Shown here piece after piece: positions 24,521 to 37,558 of a stretch of DNA of 64,000 bases. The translations under genes and the position numbers were made by a program. This DNA comes from Salminus brasiliensis (taxonomy: Eukaryota > Chordata > Actinopteri > Characiformes > Bryconidae), in the NCBI RefSeq assembly GCF_030463535.1, contig NC_132899.1, forward strand, positions 14,789,490-14,853,489, written 5' to 3'. The notes beneath the pieces are model-generated. The model searched no databases. It was not told the origin of the DNA and saw nothing but the letters and a program-made list of their open reading frames with translations. Positions within the stretch are counted from its first letter, which is position 1. Every line of letters begins with the position of its first letter.

Positions 24521-26495
24521 TGTTTCTAATTCTAATAAATATATAGCAGGAATGTAACTGATTAAATGGGGAACGACCTGCATTCTTGCATTACTGATGC
24601 AAAAAGTCATGCAAAGGGATTTTGGTGTAAAGATGCATCAGGAGAGAAACTGATCAACTGTTTCCAACCTTCACACTGGAGGGGATTGCGACCCCTGGCT
24701 GCTGTACCTGAAACACCAATAACGACATTTTATTAATGACCCAAAACCACTAGTGAACACACACGAGCTAGCTGCTGATAACGGTAGGCTCGGGTATGTA
24801 GGTTAGATACTTGTGTGTCTCTCCCTCCACAGCTGAATCACACGAGCACCACTGACCAATAAGAGTCCCTGCTGTAGTAATTGGGGAAGGCGACTACCCT
24901 TTAAAAGCAGGAGATAAGCTGGACCGGCCTGCTATTACACACTGCTGTTGTGTGAAACTTAGAAATAAAAGGAAAGAAAAGTAACAATAATACAATTAAT
25001 GAATGAATTAAATAATCAACTAATTACTAATTATTATGTAATATAATATTATGACGTTGGATATGTTGGTATTATAGCTGTGAATAAATGAAAATAAAAA
25101 GCGATGCACTGAAGCCTATTGAGTACTAAGGGGGTGTAACGGCGCCCTCTTGTGGATAACCTCGCTAAACGTGAGTTACAGCTCAGGTCGTGACGTGCGT
25201 GACTTCTTAACCAGGTACAGTAGATGGCTTAGTGTGAAAGGGTCAAACACCTAACATGTAGCATTTAGCTCTCTCGTTTCTCAGTGTGTTGGCTTTATCG
25301 AAATTTGTTTATTGAGCTTTTTTTATATTAAATAATGCCATAATCCATGCTAATATATCCTAAATATTGTACCAATGAATTAAATGTACTTTAAAGACTG
25401 CAATAAAAAAAAAAGCGAGCTGGAGCTTTTGTTTGAAAAACACTTTGCAGTAGAAATACAATATATTGCAAGTGACGCGTCAAATATAGGCTCTTACAGA
25501 AAGCAGGCAGTGTAAAATGGTGTCTGTCGAAATGCTCCAGGTCATTTTTAGGGTTTTAATAAAATCCAGCAACTTGTTTTTCTTGAATTTCAGTGACCTG
25601 CAGCACCGTTAGGTGAACATCTCTTCCACACCGCCAGGGGGCTCAGTTCCGCCCAGCACGGCGCTTCGTCTGAGAGTTTAAAGTCTGTGGTTCAGATTAA
25701 CACCAGAGTCAGAGGCCTCTGAAGGCCTCATTTCCCTCATTTGCTCATCTATTTGTTCAGGTCTCTTTATTGCTCAGTGTAAATGAGGCTAGGTTATTCA
25801 CAAAGTCTATGTATGCAATACACAGTGTAATATGGGCAATCCCCAGAACCTCAGTCAAAGAAATACCATAAAAACTCAATCCCAACCTCGAGTATTGTGA
25901 TGCAGTAGATCATATAGATGTATACTGTCAGTATGTTAAGAGCACAACATTTGCATGTTATTATTTTTTATAATAATGTTTTTAAAATAATAAACGGGGT
26001 CAAAGAGTAAAGTAAAGAAAGTGTGGACTGTTCTGGATCTTTTATATATTTAGATATTTTCTTTCTGGAAATTTCTAGAACCTGACAAAAGTAAACACGA
26101 CTCTACTACTGTTATAATGTAAATAGTGAATCAATTTAAAAGGACTCTTCACAGCAGCCCGCTTACTAAGCCTGGTTCCTATAACAGGAAAAAACCTTGT
26201 GGTAAAAAACATGTTTGCTGTGGTGCTGTAAAGGGTAGTGTGTAGTTTCAAAATTAAACATTTGATTGTAAAGTTTTGTTGCGCACAAGGACATCTCAAG
26301 AACAAATGAGTCTTTGTACCAGACATTACAGAGGGCACCCGAGTACGCATAAATTCAAAAGACCAACAAAACTTTTAAGAGCCACAATATAAACAGATCT
26401 GTATTACAAGTGTTCCGCTTACTGCAAATGGCCATTAGTAAATCTGTTAAACTAAACAACCACAAAAGACGAGGACACTGTTTTACTTTAGCATG

Positions 26496-28045
26496 TTTAT
26501 TACAATACATACATTTCACATTTGACCTTCTGACCCCAGGTGACCCTGCCCTGATTCTGATGTAGCGGGGTTGGTTATGTCCAGTCCTTGGCTGTGACCT
26601 TCCGACACTCATCTGCCTACTATCCAGTAGCACTAGCTCCACTCTGTCCGATCAGGGTGCAAAGGAAAATGTGTGGCAATAATTTATGAATACAACATAT
26701 GATATACTAGTAAATCACTGCAACTTTTAATAAAACTTTTTTTTTTTTACTCCATTATTACTTAGCAACTGTACAAAGGAATGAACTCTTGGGTTTTAAT
26801 GCAAGTTGCACCAAACTCCTCACACTTTTTTTTTGTAAAAGTACAGTTTAAACAAAAAATAAGAGCAAGGAAAAGAAATAAGAAAAATAAACTTGTTGGA
26901 AAGTCTGGAAAAAAAAAATTCTTGGTGGACAACTAGACTGCTCCGCCATTCTAAGGAGAAGTCAAACTGGGTCACAGGTGGATGGGGGGGGATTTTAGAT
27001 CAAGCTGCAGGAATGGTCCTCCCTCCCTTTCAGCATCACTCACACTGATCAAAAGACTTGGTGATCTTTTCTCTTCCCTTTTCTCTCTTCTCACATTCAC
27101 TCCTTCACACAAGCAGGCACTGGTGCTGACAGCGGGCACAGCTGGGCCATCGGGGCAGTTAAGAGACGACTGAACCATGTGGACAGACATGATCTAAACC
27201 CTCCAAAGCAGGGGGTGCGGGAGTGAAACCATTACAGTGCAACCAGAGAAAGAAACAGATGCAAAAGGTCCAATTAACCATTTAGCAACACTACTGTTAT
27301 TCATATGCAGAGAGAGGGGTGGGGGGGCTAGGAAAACAAAACCAGACAGGGTTTAAAGAGGTGGAGGTGTGCATGGTCGGGAGAAGACAAAGGTGTGCTT
27401 GTGCGTGTCTGTGTTGGTGCGTCCCACTACTTAACCCTACTGGATCGTCCACCTTTTTTTCCATGCAGGTCTGGTACATGCTCAAGGCATCGGCTCGTTC
27501 TTTTTTTTATCTTCCTTTTTTTCCTGAAGAGCGGAATTTCGGAATCCAAAACCAGGTTTAGAAATCTGTAGTCAGATTTCGACAGATGGAGGCCGGAGGA
27601 CAATGAGAGCTCTCCGTTGGCATTGGTGTTGATTAGTTTTCATGTTTGGATGTCAAAAGCTTTTTTTTTTCTTTTTTTTTTTTCTCCTCTCCTTTTTTTT
27701 TTTTTTTTGATAGGCATGGCTTCCCATGGCGTCATCTACAAAACATATTTACAACATGGAAATAACATCTACAAGAAATCTACATATACAGGGCCCCTGG
27801 CAAGAGCAGGTCCCACATACCTCTCCAACCCGTCCGGCCCATGACCTCCACCCACAATGCCCCCCACCCTCGTCCCTCAGTCCACAACTCACCGCAGCTC
27901 CTTAAGCTTAAGACTGGGCCCAGAACAGAACGCAACAAAACTTTGCTTCTCCGTAGTTCTGTGCGCATAAAATGGGTTTCCCACTCATTCTCCTACCTCT
28001 TCTCTCTTTCCATTCAAAAACCCACACCAAAGGAACCCAGAGTTC
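26496..28045 (-). other. wac: WAC 3' UTR (extent estimated)
   Basis: No coding exon is visible downstream of the WAC stop. The stretch has long poly-T tracts on the plus strand (27659..27709), G- and C-rich patches, and a minus-strand AATAAA (tttatt at 26496..26501) that would give a 3' UTR of about 1.55 kb. An ATTAAA at about 26726..26731 is an alternative end. Confidence 0.5.
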
Positions 28046-28357
28046 TCAAACCATGAAGGAATTCTGATTCTTCAACTTTTCAAGTTCTTTAATTTGTTGT
28101 CTCAGAAAAAGTATCCTGTGGAAAATAGAGCAGAGAGAGAAATGCAAGTTTACAAATACACTATAAGCTATATTCAAAATGTAGGCATTGACTAAGGGGT
28201 GGAAAAGTACAGGGGAAGGCAGAAATTACCTCTGCTCACGCAGTGTGGCCTGTATCTCACACACACGAACTAGTGAGCGCAGGTTCTTCAACTCTGTGCA
28301 GTTCTCAGACATGTAAATGCTGCCCATAGTGTGGGCCTCCTCACGTAACCGTGAAGC
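28046..28357 (-). other. wac: WAC C-terminal helical/coiled-coil exons
   Basis: The last two exons (28230..28357 and 28046..28115) encode residues 498-562. They begin ASRLREEAH and include the heptad-like stretch [16 protein letters not shown] before the stop. The C-terminal coiled coil is the part of WAC that binds RNF20/RNF40. The intron between them is only 114 bp. Confidence 0.9.
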
Positions 28358-31300
28358 CTAACCCATGCGCGCGAGCACACACACACACACACACACACAA
28401 AATAAATAAATAAATAAATAAACTCATACATACATAAAAAGTTTCCTGGGACTTCTCAAAAGTGCAATGAGCCTTAACCAACACAGTACCAGACAAATAT
28501 TTCAATATGAAATAGAAATGCAATGTTGTTCTAATAACAATGCTCATCTTCACAATTGTACTTCTGCAGCCTAGTTTTTGCATTTTCAGAAATGCACAAA
28601 CTTTACAGCATGTAAAGCTCCATGAATCTCCTGCTGTCATATACACACAATAAGATACTGCACATTCACAGAATGGATATATGTGAGTCGCATGGCATTA
28701 CTCTACTGTACTCTCACACTACAGCATGTAAAGTAACCAACACCTTTTCAACTGTGTACTATTCAGTGAACGGTGAATACAGCATATATACGTAAAACAA
28801 ATGTAGTACCTGTTTCTCAACGTGTTCTGCGGGCCAGCCCTGCACGTGTTTGATGAGGTTCTCATTAAAGTGTGCAGCCAGCGAGGGTGTGAAAGAGCAG
28901 GCTGGCCTGCCAGTGGCTGTACCAGCTGCTACTGAACCAGCAGGCACTGCTCCGCTCACGGCACTGGCACCTTGTCCACCGCTACTGCTGTTGTTACTAC
29001 CACTGTTACCGCTGCCAACATGGTTAGGACCAGGAGATGGGCTTCTCTGACTGCTACATGGAGAACAGATCAAGGAAAGGGGTCAGTCCTCCACTTGGTA
29101 CAGCAATTACTCTTATAGACACTGCAGCTTCTTGATGAAATAATACTCGCATATAAATAGGGTGGTCTCCCCACAAAGTGTGCAATCTGCAAGTAATTCC
29201 ACTATATAACAGCACCTTAAATGCAGTCAATATGCTGTGGTGCATCAGGAATCGGAAACACACATTAATGTCCAGGGGATTCAAGTTACTTACGCTGGCT
29301 GCTACTCCACTACTGACCACAAAGTGGCAGTCAAACACTACTATCAGATGGGATTTCACTACCCAGTGCAATCACTAGACATGGGCTATTCACAGACAAG
29401 TCTAGGTAAGCAGCACTGCAGCACTGTTTTTGTGTCTAGCTTTTATAATCACACAGGTAGACTGATGGCCCCTCCCACTGATACAATTTTTGCCAAGGGC
29501 CCAGTTATTTTTGTGGCACTGGCAAACACACTAGTTACTCTAGTACTGCCAAATAAATATACTTGAACTGTTACAAGCAATGGGATTTGGAACAGCCAGA
29601 TAAACACACCTCTGTCTCTGCAGTGTCCGCGGGGAGTTGCCGTTGTCATGGTGTTTCTCTGAGGGGAGGGATGGCTGAGATGAGGGAGGAGGAAGAGAAC
29701 TGGACTTAACCCCCAGAGCATTAACCTGAAAGACAAGACATTGACAGACAGGTGTGAATCGGCTACCATGGTGAAAACAGCACAATGGCAAACTTTTCAG
29801 AGGTGAAAGCAAAAGAAAAGAAAATACATGCTTTATCTTGTCTGTAATTTCAACCTAACAGTACTGGAAGCACAATGACCGCATGTACCTTAGACTGTGA
29901 TGACACAGGCGTGGTGCTGAGAGGGGTTTTGAGAGGTGCTGAATTAGACTGGGGCGTACTGATCCTGGGGGAGACGTACGACCGTGGAGATGAAGCATCT
30001 GACGTCAGGGACATTGGAGACTGACTGGACTGCTGGGCTACTCCAAGAAAACAAAACACACACCACATTCAGTCCAGAGAGAAAATTAAGGCAGATCATC
30101 CTTAAAATACTTGTGATGAAGCAGTATGATTCAGCAAATTACAAATACTAAGTTAACTGACAAATTTCAGCCAGGGTTGCCAGGGTTCCAAACTGTATTT
30201 GTTTATATTCAGATAGGACATGCCGGTTTATTTCCCACACAACTGACTACAAGTGAACATGACCTCACTAAAGCTCATGTCTAAATGCAATCAAATCCTC
30301 ATAGCAGCACTCCAAAATCTAAAAGAATGCCTTCCCTGGATGGAAGAGACATGTACTCCAACAAAAGCAGGATAAACTCTAATACTTTTCGATACTTTTG
30401 TCCATAGTGTAGCAAGTGCGTTAATCAAAAAGCATGAGCAGTATTAGCAAAGTAGGCACATTATTTGTGAGAACAAAAGCCTCACGAGTATGTAAGTATC
30501 ACAGTGGGTGAGTGTGCTGGCTCTGGTACCTTGGCTGGACAGCTGTGCAGCCTGTGAGAGCAGTGTTGTGATGTTGAAGGCAGATGGACCAGCAGTCAGG
30601 ATCTTGTGGAGCATCGACTGCAGTGACGCTTGTGTTACTGCAGCTGTGAGAACTACAAACATGCAAAAACATCCACAAAAGACGGTAGAACAAAAAAGTA
30701 GAATGAACATTAACATACAAAAACAAGTTATTTTTAGAAAATACGTTACGTAAATCACTTATGCCAAGCAAACCTAATTTCCTAATGTTGAAAATCATCA
30801 AAGCTATTCATATTTTTGCCTCATACAACATATTTGCCTCATACAACATAGCTAGCAGGATTGGCACACTGCAAACGTGATGTGTGTGTAAATAAGTGAG
30901 CACATATGTAGCATATTAAAACAAGGCCAAGTTAACCTTGAAGAGTCAGTTTCTTTGGAGAGATCACTTAGCTTGCAACCACAGGCGAGAATATTTGTTG
31001 AAAAGTCAAAACTCAAAAAGGTAAAAGTGCTTAAAAGGCAGCTAAAGCCTTAAAGAACAAGCATTCATTACTGTTGACATTAACTACAGAAAACTACTGA
31101 ATAGAATAATATAGAAGACTGTTTATAGATCAACAACAAGTGGAACTTGTCCATTAGATTAAAACATCACAATGTTAAAAATTACTCCCAAGTATTACCC
31201 AAGGAGAGTAAAAACAAGGAACATCAGTTAATAACTACTGAAACATGCATAGTTAGTAAAACAACAAGTTCAGCAAGAAGTCGATGGCAAAGGCAGCGCT

Positions 31301-34300
31301 TTTCTGAGCCTCACACCTAAGCTTCTAGTTATAGTACTCCAGCTGACAGAACGCTAAACACCACAAACTTCAGTTTCTTCCATCAAATGAAATATGATGA
31401 AACGTCTTCTTATCGTTCTCAATTTTCACTTATGCTGAAGCAAGGTTACCTTCATTTATCTTGGCCATATCCACGCTGGCGTTGTTCAGCTGAAGAGCCG
31501 TCTGCAGAGCAGGGAGAAGCTGGCGCAAGAGGGAGGGGTCTTGAAGAATGGTGGGCGTGGCCGGTGACTGCATGACCGGAGAAACCGGAACTGTTGAACT
31601 TGAAGAGCTAGCAGGATTGGTAGCACTTAGGCCAGACACAGCAGCAGATGAGGAAGAGGAGGAAGGAGTGAGGGAGGAAGGCTTTTCGGTGGCAACTGCA
31701 GGCTCTGAAATGATTCAGGAAAAAAAAAAAAAAAAAAAAAAAAAAGTTAGCAACTGCAAATAAATCTAAACATATTAATCGTATGTCTAAATGTTTGTGG
31801 ACATCTCTTCTAATGAATGCATTTAGCTACTTTCAGCTACATTCAGCACCTATTGCTGACACAGATGTGAAAAAACAGACACACACACACACACACGCGC
31901 ACAGCTTGTCTAGTCCCCGTAGAGAAGTATTGCTGACACTCTGGAGCAGATAAACATGAACCTACTGACACCATGACTAGGGCCAGGAGTAAGCTAGAGG
32001 GGTATACTGATCTATATTGGAGCAGTGGAATTGTGGTGAACCATCCAATGCTTTTAGGAGTTGTGGAGTTGTCGCTGAATTAAATCAAATTCTCTACAAT
32101 TCTCCAACATCTAGTAAAAGGCAGGAATAACTTTATAAACTTCTTGATTTCAGAGGTGTTGATGAATAAGCAGGTGTCCCAACACCTTTGTCCATATAGA
32201 GCTACAGTTGTACATAAGCAGGCATTTTTCTGCATTCTCTCAAAGTGAACCGCCAACATATTAAAGCTGTACAGTAGTTAGTTCAGAGAAGTGAAGGGGG
32301 CCTTTGTGACCCGTTAAAGAGTCTCTAGGACACAGGAAAACAAACTCTCGCAAACTCAGGAACCAGCTCCAAGCTCAAAAGCAATTGCACACTTTTAATT
32401 CAACAACCAAATGACTATTTACTGTAAGTCTAGTGGCTATTTTCAGGTTCTACGAAGGCAAGGCTCAATTCATAAACTAGGATGGTAATCAGTAGGACTA
32501 ACACACAAAAATGACACATTCTCCTTGTATCTAAATGACATGACTAACCCACAAGATTTACACAAAATAAATAAATAAATAAAATCAGAACCACACGACC
32601 GCAATCTTAAAAGGACTCCAATATGCTGATAATTTGACATTTCTGAGAGCCTGCAAGAGAGTATGCACCATCTATATGAAGAGGTAAGTGGCCACTAGAG
32701 GACAGCAATGTTTTATTTGTAACATTAAAAGGGATACAGTAAGCAAGATAAAGTACTGTTGTCCTCGCAATGTGTAGCTAGTGATTCTCATCTCAGTCCC
32801 ATCGCTGAACCCAACAGCTGAACCTGCATATCCACTCATTCCGCTGCAATTTAGGAGTTAGGCTTTTAACTTGAACATTCTCATTATCCTTCAACATCTG
32901 TCAAGAGCTTCGTGTGACATGCGTAGGGCTTGTCTATTTCATTTAACAGATGAATGATTTCAGACACAGGAAAATAGCTTTGGGTCTCTTAAAAACACAA
33001 ATAGCAAAATTCTAGTGACAATCACTAGTGATAGTATTAGAAGAGCAGTGGATCACAAAACACTCATTTCGTGTCATATTGTTGGAGTCATAGATCAAAT
33101 CATTTTTCGGATATGGGGGGAAAAAAAAGGTATAGCCACCACACACTGACACCAGATTGTAGAGGCTACGCTATACGTATGGCAATTGTCATATAAAGGT
33201 GGACTGCCGCATTTCTTTGCAGCGTTAGTCGTTTTTGCTAGTTTAGCTGTCTGAGAGTCATGTACACTCAAGGGTGGTAAGTGTTAAAAGTACTGTGCTT
33301 CCCCCACAAGGCACATAGTTTTACACATTGTACAGTGGCTTTGGCTGAGTTTGTATCAGATACGGTGAAACACTAACAGACTGACAACATGTCTATCAGC
33401 ACTCACAGAGAAATCCAACACAGGGTTTCTGTAGCCCTGCAAAAGGTCTGTATTTCAATCAGCATTTGAAAAATCGTCCTGTAACCGAGGGGTCTCGTGC
33501 AGAGCAGCTATGGATCATACGGTTAATGACACTGATAAGTTCTCAGTAAAGATAGTATAAATTATACGACTGCATTTCAGTGTAAATCAACGATACTGGG
33601 ACTGGACACATCAACCTTTCTGGGCAAACTTGGTAATGCATCATTATGACTTTTGCAGTGTTCTGTGCGCCCTCTCTCAAGATAAAATTTACTAACCAAC
33701 CACATTTTAGCGCAGAAGTGCACAGTGGAGCTTAAAGTCTCATAGGCAGTCCATATTACCTCTGCTTTGTTCTGATACTTGCTGTGTATTTTAACACTGG
33801 CTTTAATGGGTTTCTGTCGCTCTGCATGAGGACTATTGTCATGTAGCACTTGAAACTCTTCCATCTCTAGGCATTTGGCTTTTTCGTGGCACAGTGCCTA
33901 CATACCGTAACAGTTTGGTCCACTTGCTACACTCACTCACAACTGCTTTGTCTGCAACTCTGAAGAATTAAAAACTGTGTTTGTTGTGGTTAAACTTTGG
34001 CGCAGTTCACATGAGTGTATTTCTGTGCGGGAACAAATCAAACACAGTTATATGGCAAATACGGCCATAGTACCCAATAAAAATAAATAAGATATTTTAA
34101 AAGACCTGCATTCTCTCCCATTATTTCTTACATCCTCCTACAATGAGACACCAACTAATTCACGCAATTATCTAATCAGTCAACTGTGAGGCAACAGTGC
34201 AATGCATAGTTCTTGCAGATACGGGCCAGCAGCTTCAAGTAGTCTTCACAGAATAGAGAAACATCTTGGATGTAGGGTTGATCTAACAGTGGTGGCTCAG

Positions 34301-37300
34301 CGGTTAGAGTGCCGGGATATCGATAACAGGGTTGTGGGTTCGATTCCCGGGCTCGGCAAGCTGCCACTGTTGGGCCCTTGAGCAACGCCCTTTACCCTCT
34401 CTGCTCCCCGGGCGCTGGAGTTGGCTGCCCACCGCTCTGGGTGTGTGTACTCACTGCCCCTAACACACGTACGTGTGTGTGTGTTCACTACCAGATGGGT
34501 TAAATGCGGAGGACACATTTCGCTGATTGTTTTGAGAAGAGAGGCCCTACACATTATTAAATGTAGTGTTCCTTATATAGTGCTTGGTCAGCATAGGTTA
34601 CATTTGCTTTATCTTCATTAGCATTCACAGAAACACACTGCGACTTTAAGACCTAATGTAGTGGGCATGCCAAGCCTGTGTGCTCTTGTGAGTGAAGCTG
34701 CTGATGAGTCACAAGCCTCCTGGTGCTGAATCCAGTCAGCAGGACAGAATGCAAAGTAGTACAAACAGGAGTTCAGATTCAACACCGATGTGGAGGAATA
34801 ACACCATAAATACTGGCTGGCCACTGATTGAGAAGCAGGGCTGTAGAAGTAAAATGTGGAACGTTTGCAAAGCACTGAGATTCAAATGAATGGCAGGTGT
34901 TAGAAGGTTAAACACTGGCAGAAAAAAGTTATGTACTCTGGGTTAAACAGCTATGTTTTTATGTCAGATATGAAACGTAAACCAAGGCTCTTTTCAGATT
35001 AGCAAATGAGCCAATACTACAGCTAAGTTAACAGAAGCAATGCGTGAACACAATATTGTTGACAATTTACGCACAATGCAGAAGGGGATTAAAAATTCCC
35101 ACCTAAAAGTACGGACACTATTTTTGCAAGGGGCAAATAACCAAGTAACAAATTATTAATTACTGAACAGCTTACTAGTGGGACCATGAACCACAAATGG
35201 TTCACTTTGTCTTGTTGAAGCCTATTCTTTTAGTTATTTTGCAGCTACCATGAGGCAAGATATAATTTGAGATACTGCTCTCTACACAAAGTTAACGAAA
35301 CTAGCAACCACTAACACAGTTGTTTTGGCACAGGTGTTCACAGACTCTCATAGCTCGCACTCAAGAGTTTGACAGCGAGTTAAATGTGGTTACTTCCAGA
35401 AAGTAAAGTACATTTTATCTTGAGAGATAAATGCACAGACCATTACAGGAGCTCTGCACAATGATGAACTACCAAGTTTGCCTGGAATGGTTAAACGTGG
35501 CACTCACCCCCTGCTGAAAGACAATTGGCCCCAAAAATACTCATCTGCCCAGCTCTATCCAGAATCCATACAAACAGCATGTGAACTGTAGGCAAATCCC
35601 AGTGGTAATCACTCTCCTTCAGAGGGAATGATGGCATGGATTCTTCTCATGTCTGCTTTTTCTCCCCCGATTTACTTGACTGAGGAGTTACATTTTCTTC
35701 AAGCCAATTTAATGCCAGTAATGGTCTGGTGTAAACTATGACTGAAGACTATCAGAGAGAGAAACCACATATAAACCTAATTCTTTAATGATCCAGAATC
35801 ATCCCAAAAGAAGCAGCTATAAACACACAAGAAATTATAACATCTATGACAGCAGCTATACTGAAAATGACTGGTTCTCTCAAGTCTGGTAGACCAGCAG
35901 CGTGCTCCTCAGCAGCAACACTTTGCAATTGTCCACCGGGCAGTATGGTACGAGTAGCAATCAGAATGCAGAACCATCTGCTACGCTGGTCAAAACACCA
36001 GTGTCTGCTTTTACAGAATCAAAGAATAGCAAACTTACCACATCCATCATTTAGCAGAACTGCTTTTCACACAGGTTTAGTGATGGACCGTGGTTAATGA
36101 TGAAGTACTAAAGAAGTGCAACACAAATTTGTGTGTGCAAATTGTTGTGAAAATGTCTCAAGGCTAGGAGCCTTGAACTGAGGTTAAATACACAGCTAAC
36201 CGCTATTCTCATCAAGCAGAATGCAAGAGAACAGAAAACTCAACAGAACCAAAACGAGCACTTGTTAACCAAAACGAGCACCCATGTTACCGAAACAGGA
36301 ACCTTTCGTGCTGAGAGGTAACCAACATCAGCATCACTACTCAAGTATAGTGAAAATAGACAAAACAAGGGTACTGTACACTCAGACACATACTTCAACA
36401 TACGGTGCTGCATCATTTAGAGGAAAACCACCATATATTTTATATTTTTATATACACACACACACACAGACACAGACACAGACACACAATTTTATCACCT
36501 TGGGCTCCCTATGCTTTTATGCGCTATATTCCTTAAATATTGCATACACAGCCAAAACAGTTCTCTCTCAGTGTTGAGACCGCAGGACTCAGAGTTGGGC
36601 AAAAGGGTCCAGGTGACTGTTTTAAAAGATACTCCACATTAGAAAGGTTTTCATATTCAGGAGTTTTAAACTGGTAACAGCAGACGCTCCTTTTACCAGA
36701 GCTGTGCTTCTACAAAATCATCTAGTTGTAGTTATAATGCAGGCCACCACCTAGCACACTGAAACAATCAATTATGTGCGTAGGAACAGAGCACCGGTGA
36801 ACCAGTTCACAAACCTCCACACACGAAACACAAACGCAGCAAGCACCTTCAAGAATACAGTCACGGTATTCCTCATTTAGAACAGAACGCGAAAAACACT
36901 GCACATTGTAACGGTACACCAGGCAGATACTCACTGGTACTGGAGAAGCTGGTGGGAGCGGCCTGCATGGCCTCACGCCTGTAGTCCCTGTCTTTAGGGA
37001 AACTGTTGACCACTGCGGTTGTTGCTGTCGCCATTTTAGTCGCCTCCTTCTGTCTCTGCTCTCTGTGGCACACCAGACATTGGGAGATTGGAAAAGGGGA
37101 AGGAGTGTTAGAAGGGAAAAACAGGTTGACATAATTCACTAAATTTAAACATAGGTCTATGCAACGCAAGAGTTAAGGTTTTACTGTCAAGTCCCTTTCA
37201 GCAATATAATTTTGCACTACATCGGCACTTTGCAACTACAATAATTTGGTTAAAATTCATTAATTCAATCATTTTAAATCAGCGAGCAGTTTTAACATCT

Positions 37301-37524
37301 ATCCACAACTTGTTTCAGGAAGCACAAACCACACAAAGGATTCTGCAGCAAATCAACTCAGTTTACTTGTTTTCTTTTAAAAACAGGTATTTAAAATAAA
37401 ATAAAAAGTTCTAAAAGGAAAACCAATTAGTGGCTAACTATTCAAATAGCTACTAACTTCATAAATTAAACAGAAGATCTACAAATGGCTCCTGTGTCAT
37501 GTGGTTGTGTCAAACCAACAAAAA

Positions 37525-37558
<34 letters not shown>

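Larger units (their letters stand above)
17352..26495. other. BAMBI-WAC intergenic region
   Basis: No gene is recognised between the BAMBI upstream region and the WAC transcript end. The region holds microsatellites, a nested SINE (20.2 kb), a LINE 3' end (21.1-21.7 kb), a Tc1-like relic (22.5-23.1 kb), a possible TIR element (23.3-23.7 kb), a SINE (24.3 kb) and three CTCF-like motifs at 19344, 25142 and 25631. Confidence 0.6.

Noticed and set aside
31548-31763. Frame with a Glu run and Lys run (plus strand)
   Set aside because: It is antisense to WAC exon 31450..31704 (Ser-rich codons read backwards as Glu/Gly) and runs into a poly-A tract.
33577-33864. 95-codon minus-strand frame in a WAC intron ([17 protein letters not shown]…)
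   Set aside because: It was considered as the missing WAC exon or a transposase piece. It has none of WAC's Ser/Pro bias and no recognisable domain, and the phase does not need it. Treated as chance.
34288-34540. tRNA gene suggested by perfect-looking A and B boxes
   Set aside because: No cloverleaf can be completed, and the same sequence recurs inverted at 44330..44613 with a long non-tRNA body. It is a SINE head.
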